In this document: positions 36,201-42,200 of the stretch, in pieces
Layout of the letters: the number at the start of each line of letters is the position of its first letter
Numbering within the stretch: position 1 is the first letter of the stretch
Assembly: GCA_035293945.1 (NCBI GenBank)
Contig: DATGLV010000010.1
Location: 109,815-173,814, forward strand
Origin: VAZQ01 sp035293945
Lineage (GTDB): Bacteria > Pseudomonadota > Alphaproteobacteria > Rhizobiales > Xanthobacteraceae
Length of the DNA stretch: 64,000 nucleotides
Reading direction: 5' to 3'
The notes under the pieces: generated by a model
What the model saw: the letters and a program-made list of their open reading frames with translations, nothing else
The model's database searches: none
What the model was told of the DNA's origin: nothing
Program-made: the position numbers and the translations under genes

Positions 36201-39200
36201 TCCCAACCCGCCGCAGCAGACCGGCAACACCCAGGGCACCGACCAACCGACCGTACCCTTCCCGATCCAGCCGGGTACGCTCGCAGATATCCAGGGACCG
36301 CTCATCATCAACGGCGCGAGCGGGGTCGGCCAGCCCTCGCTCGTCGCCGCTGTGGCGCTCCCATACGAGTTCAATCCGGCAGTCGTGGAGATAACCCCGC
36401 AGCCCATCGGCACGTCGTCGAATGTCGAGACCTTGAAGGTCTATGACGACGGTTACGGCACCGCCAGTGTGGCGAGTGACCCCGGCACGCTCTCGACCGT
36501 TGACCCGCTACTGTTGGCCGGCCAGAACGCCGGTGGTAATCCCGCGGCGACGGTCAGCGCCGACGCTATCAACGGGCTCGATCTTCCCAACTCTCCCAAC
36601 AACCAAGTCACGATTGGGACCAGGTCCTTCCCGGCCGGCATCACCTTCTTCAACCTGGACACGGTCCAGCTGTTCCTCGGCCCGGGCAACGACACGTTCA
36701 CGATCGACACGACCGCGCCGACCGTCGACTCGCTCAACAACTATACGCCGACCATGATCATGGTCGAGGGCGGCGGCGGCTCCAACACTATCGACGTGAC
36801 GGCGAGCAGCGATCCGCTGGTGCTCTACGGCAACGAGTCGGCGAGCGGCAGCGAGTATGACTCGGTGCTGGGCCAGACTGGGATCACCAATCCCAACAGC
36901 GCCTATGCGTTCACCAATTTCGGACCAGACATCATCAACGCGTCGGGCGCGACCGGCACAGTCGTGATCGTCGGCGGTCCGGACGGCAACACCCTGACCG
37001 GCGGCTCCGGCATCAACTGGATCGCCGGCGGCGAAGGCGCCAACATCATCGATGCGTCGGGGGCGCTGAACTACATCTTCGGCTCTTCGAGCTTCACGGT
37101 CGATCCGGTCACCCGCTTGATGAGCATCGACAACTCGCTTCTGTCCATGGACGCGGGCGTGAACGGCGACGTGCAGACGGCCGGCGACAACATCATCACG
37201 GTTACCGGGACCGGCAAGAGCGTGGTGGTCGGTGCCTACGGCACCATGAACATGTCGAACGTGGTCGACGATGTGGCCACACCCCTTACACCGGGGACGG
37301 TCGATCCGTTCGGCGTGCTCGGCACGGAGGTCATCACCGAGATCGCGTCGGCAAATACGGCGCTCGGCGGCGACAACACGATCACGGTCGGCAACGACGA
37401 TATCGTGATTGGCGGGGCCGGCAACAACCAGATCATCGTCGGCAATGTCGGCGCGGACATTCTTATCGGCGCCAATGGCGAGATCGACTACACCTACAAC
37501 ACGACGAGCAAGACCGATATTCTGACCTCGGTCGAGTCGACCGACCCGCTGCACGGCGGCAACGACACCATCGCGGGTCCGAAGGTCAACGGCGCCTATA
37601 CGCCAGCGGGCTCGGGCAGCAGCATCATCATCGGCGGCGTGGGCGCCGACACGATCAACGTCGGGGGCGCCAACAACAAAGTCATCGGCAACGACGGCAA
37701 GGCGACGTTCGATCCGACGACCGGACTGCTCACATCGATCACCACCCAGGATCCGACCTACGGCGGCAACGCCACCATCAATGTCGCCGGCGGCAACAAC
37801 GTCATTCTCGGCGGGAAGGGCAAAGATCAAATCACCATCGGGGGCGGCAGCAACGTCGTGCTCGGCGACAACGGCTATGCGGATTTCACTCCCGCCGGCA
37901 TCCTCTATTTCATCACCACGACCGATCAGACCGACTTCGGCGACAATACCATTACGATCAACGGCAGCGGCGGCAATGTGATCTTCGGCGGATCGGGCGC
38001 CAACAGCATTACGGTCAACGGCACCGGCAGCAACATCATCTTCGGGGCCAACGGCGACGCGAGCTTCGATAAGACTACCGGCAATCTTACCAAGATCGAG
38101 ACGATAGGCGAGGTGGCGGCAGCGGTCGGCTCAACGCCGAGTGTGGAATCGGACGACAGCGGCACGATCCACGCCGGCGATGACACCATCAAGGTTGGCG
38201 ATGGCAACAACGTCATCGTCGGCGGTGCCGGAGCCGACACGATCACGACCGGGAACGGCAACAACATCGTTCTGGGCGACAACGGCACCGCGACCTTCGA
38301 TCCGGCGACCAAAGACCTGATCTCGATCTATTCCACATTCGGCACAGATTTACCGAGCAGCAGCAATCCAGACCTCGGCACCTCCAGCAACGACGCCATC
38401 ACGCTCGGCAATGGCAACAACGTCGTGATCGGCGGGGGCGGCAACAATACGATGATCGTCGGGACGACCGGCGCCAACGTCATCATCGGGGCGGACGGGG
38501 AGGCCGATTATACCAACGGCGTGCTGACGAAGATCTTCTCGACTGATGCCACGACGGTCGGCGGCAACAGCACGATCACCGGGCCGAAGGTCAATAACGT
38601 GTTCCAGCCGGGAGGCTCGGGCAACAATATCGTCATCGGCGGCTCGGGCAACGACACGATCATCCTCGGCGGCAGCCACAACACGATCATCGGCGACAAC
38701 GGCGAGGCGCTGTTCGACACGACGGGCGTGCTGACGTCGGTTACCGCCAATGATGTCTTCAAGGTCAACAACGCGACCGTCGTCGCCGGCGGCAGCAACT
38801 CGATCACGGTCACCGGCGGCAGCAACGTCATCTTCGGCGGCGTCGGCAACAACACGATCATGGTGCAGGTCGGCATTACCGGGCCGTCCGGCAACGTCAT
38901 CGTCGGCAAGGACGGCACCGCGACCTTCACCAACGGCCTCCTGACCTATATCTCGACCCTTAATCCAGCAGACGGCGGCCAAGACACCATCACCACGGGT
39001 GACGGCAACAACACGATCATCGGCGGCACCGGCAACGACCAGATCACGGTCGGCAACGGCAACAGCGTCATCCTGGGCGATGATGGCTACGCCGATTTCA
39101 CGGCCGCGGGCCTGCTGATCGACATCCAGAGCACAGATCCGATCGACGGCGGCAACGACGTCATCAAAGCCGGCAACGGCAACAACGTCATCATTGGTGG

Positions 39201-42200
39201 CTCCGGCGCCGACCAGATCACCGTCGGCAACGGAAACAACGCGATCCTCGGCGACAACGGCATGGCACTCTTCTCGCCGGCCGGCGTGCTGGCCACGATC
39301 GAAAGCACCTTCGGCACCTATGGGGGCGGCAACACCATCATCGCCGGCAACGGCAACGACGTGGTGATTGGCGGCGACGGACACAACACGATCACCACCG
39401 GCATCGGCCAGGATGCCATCATCGGCAGCAACGGCTACGCCCAGATTCTGCCGAGCGGCGTGGCATCGATCCTCTACACCATCGCGCCGTACACGACCGG
39501 CGGCGGCAACATCATCAAGGCCGAGCAGGGCACCGGCGCCGGCGGCCAGGCGCTGATCATCGGCGGCGACGGCTCCAACAACATAAACGGCGGAGCCGGC
39601 AACGACATCATCGTGGCTGGCGAGGGCAAGATCGTCGGGGCCTACAATCCGGACGGCTCGAAGCTGCTCAATTCGGACGGCTCATGGCATCGCGATGTGG
39701 TGCTGGAGCAGATCGCCACGCTCACTGGCTCGGTCGCGATCGATTCGGCCGCCGATGCCGCGCAAGCCAATCTGGCAGCGGCGCTGCTCAATGCCGACAC
39801 GATTCTGCTCGCTGGTGAATATGACTCGAACGGCAACAAGGTCATCAACCAGAGCAGCAATGCCTGGCAGACCGAGGCGCTGCTCTTGAGCTTGCAGGCG
39901 CAACCCGGCAGCACGATCGTGGGCGGCAGCGGCAACGACATCATCTTCGGCACCAACGGCAACGACAACATCACCGGCGGCAGCGGCAACGACTACATCT
40001 TCGGCGACGAAGCCTCCAACACGCTGCCTTACGTTACGGATCTGCCCAACATCGTCGACGGTTACGTCATCGCGAATTCGACCGCGACGGGCGGGCCCGC
40101 GTTCGTGCTGCCGACCAACGGCCAACTGGTCACCCCGGCCGTGAACCTGCTGCCGTCGGCGCTCACGCCGGCGATGCCGCAGCTCGAGCTTGGGCCGTCG
40201 ACCGATCCGGGCTCGCTGCGCAACATGGCGCAGAGCGGCAATCTGGTGCTGAGCAACCAGTCGAGCCTGCAGGTCTATGCGTCGGTCGTTCCCGACCTCA
40301 TCCACAATAAGAATGCGCTGCCCGGCTCCGACACAATTAATGCGGGGACCGGCAACGCGGTCGTGTTCGGCAACGACGGCGTGATCGGCGCGCTGCCTTC
40401 GACCGGCATCACCCCCATCGATAACCAGCTCGAAGGGCTGTCGCTGTCGATGATGGAAATGCTGAATGGATTCTCGGCCTTGTCGACCGGGCAGGATGCG
40501 CTCGAGAATGCGCTCGGTACCTCGACTAGGCCGTTCACCATCAGCGCCGGCAATAACACAATCACCGGCAGCGGCACCGACACCATCTTCGGGGCCGGCG
40601 GCGAATATCTGGTTCCGGGCGTTTCCTTCCCGCTGAGCGCCTCTTCGCCCACCAACAATCCGCTCGCCTTCGACGGCTACCTGCTCGACATGCAGCAGGT
40701 CATCGGCGACATGTCGTTTGTGACCCATGAGGCGGGCGAGCAGGTGATCAGCGCCTTCGCCACCGCGACCCACTTCAACGGCACGATTTCCGGACCGCTG
40801 CGCCCGGCGACGCACGACCTGGTCCTCGACAACGAGACCATCAACCTGACCGGCAGCACGGGCAATAATCTGGTGGTGGGCGGCACCGGCTTTGTCATCA
40901 TGCCGGGAATCTCGACCCCGGCGCAGAGCGTGCCGAGCGCGAGCACCAGCGCCTTGCAGCAGCTCGAAGCCTCGCGCGATGCGGCGCTGGCGGCGCATTT
41001 CGCCGCCAATCATCCGATCACCGCCGACAACAGCGCTGCGGCGCGCTGGCTGTTCGACCAGACCACCGGTTTCCAGATCTATATCGGCAACGACGTCATC
41101 ACCGGCGGTTCCGGCAACGACATCATAGTGGGCGGCAATGCCCTCATCCTGCAGCCGGTGAGCGGGACCTCGAGCCCGAGCGGAGCCACCAACAGCGTCG
41201 AGGCGACGATGGTGGCGTCGGTCGATCGTCTGTTCCTCGGCACCCTGTCGGATCCGACCGCGAACGCCGAATCCTGGGGAGCGCAGGCGAGCCTGATGCA
41301 CGGCGGCGCAACCGACTGGTCACTCGCCGGCGGCTACATATTCCAGGGGGCATTCAACAGTGTCGTCATCGACAGCGACCATATCCAGGCCGGGTCCGGC
41401 AACGATCACATCTATGCAAAACTCGGCGTGATCCTGCCGGCGCTCAACGTGTCGGGAACCGGCCCGGTCGGCGCCTTCAACGCCTATCCGGCGAGCGAGC
41501 TCGGCGGTCCGCCCGAGGCGAACTACAACTACATCTACGGCTTCGGACCGTTCGGCTCGTTGCAGCCCTGGCAGACGCCGACCTCGGTGTCGCGGTTCAT
41601 GGTCGACGCGGCGACGGTCATCGGTGGCGCCGGCAACGACGTCATCTTCGGCGAGATCGGCAACGATACGATCACCGGCGGGGCCGGGAACGATCAGATC
41701 TCCGGAGGTTTCGGCTACAACACGCTCTCGGGCGGCGGCGGGACCAACTACATCGCGTTCAATCGCGCGCGCGACACGCATGTTAGCAAGGGCGGTTTCG
41801 ATATCGCACGTCCCTCGCTCGACCTCTCGCCCGGCAACCCCAATGTGTCGGTCCGCTGGCAGTCGCTGGTCAGCATGGCGATTGCGAACGGCATGCTCCA
41901 TCCGGTCGCGGGACCGTTGTCCTGGGCGGGTACAGGCTCGATCATGGCGTCACCACCGCCACCTCCGGCATCGCCGCCGCCCCCCGCGCCGCCGCCCCCC
42001 GCGCCACCACCGCCTGCACCGCCACCGCCGGCGCCACCGCCCCCTGCGCCGCCTCCGCCGGCGCCACCACCGCCTGCGCCGCCACCGCCGGCGCCACCGC
42101 CCCCTGCGCCGCCTCCGCCGGCGCCACCACCGCCTGCGCCGCCTCCGCCGGCGCCACCACCGCCTGCGCCGCCTCCGCCGGTGCCACCGCCCCCGGCACC

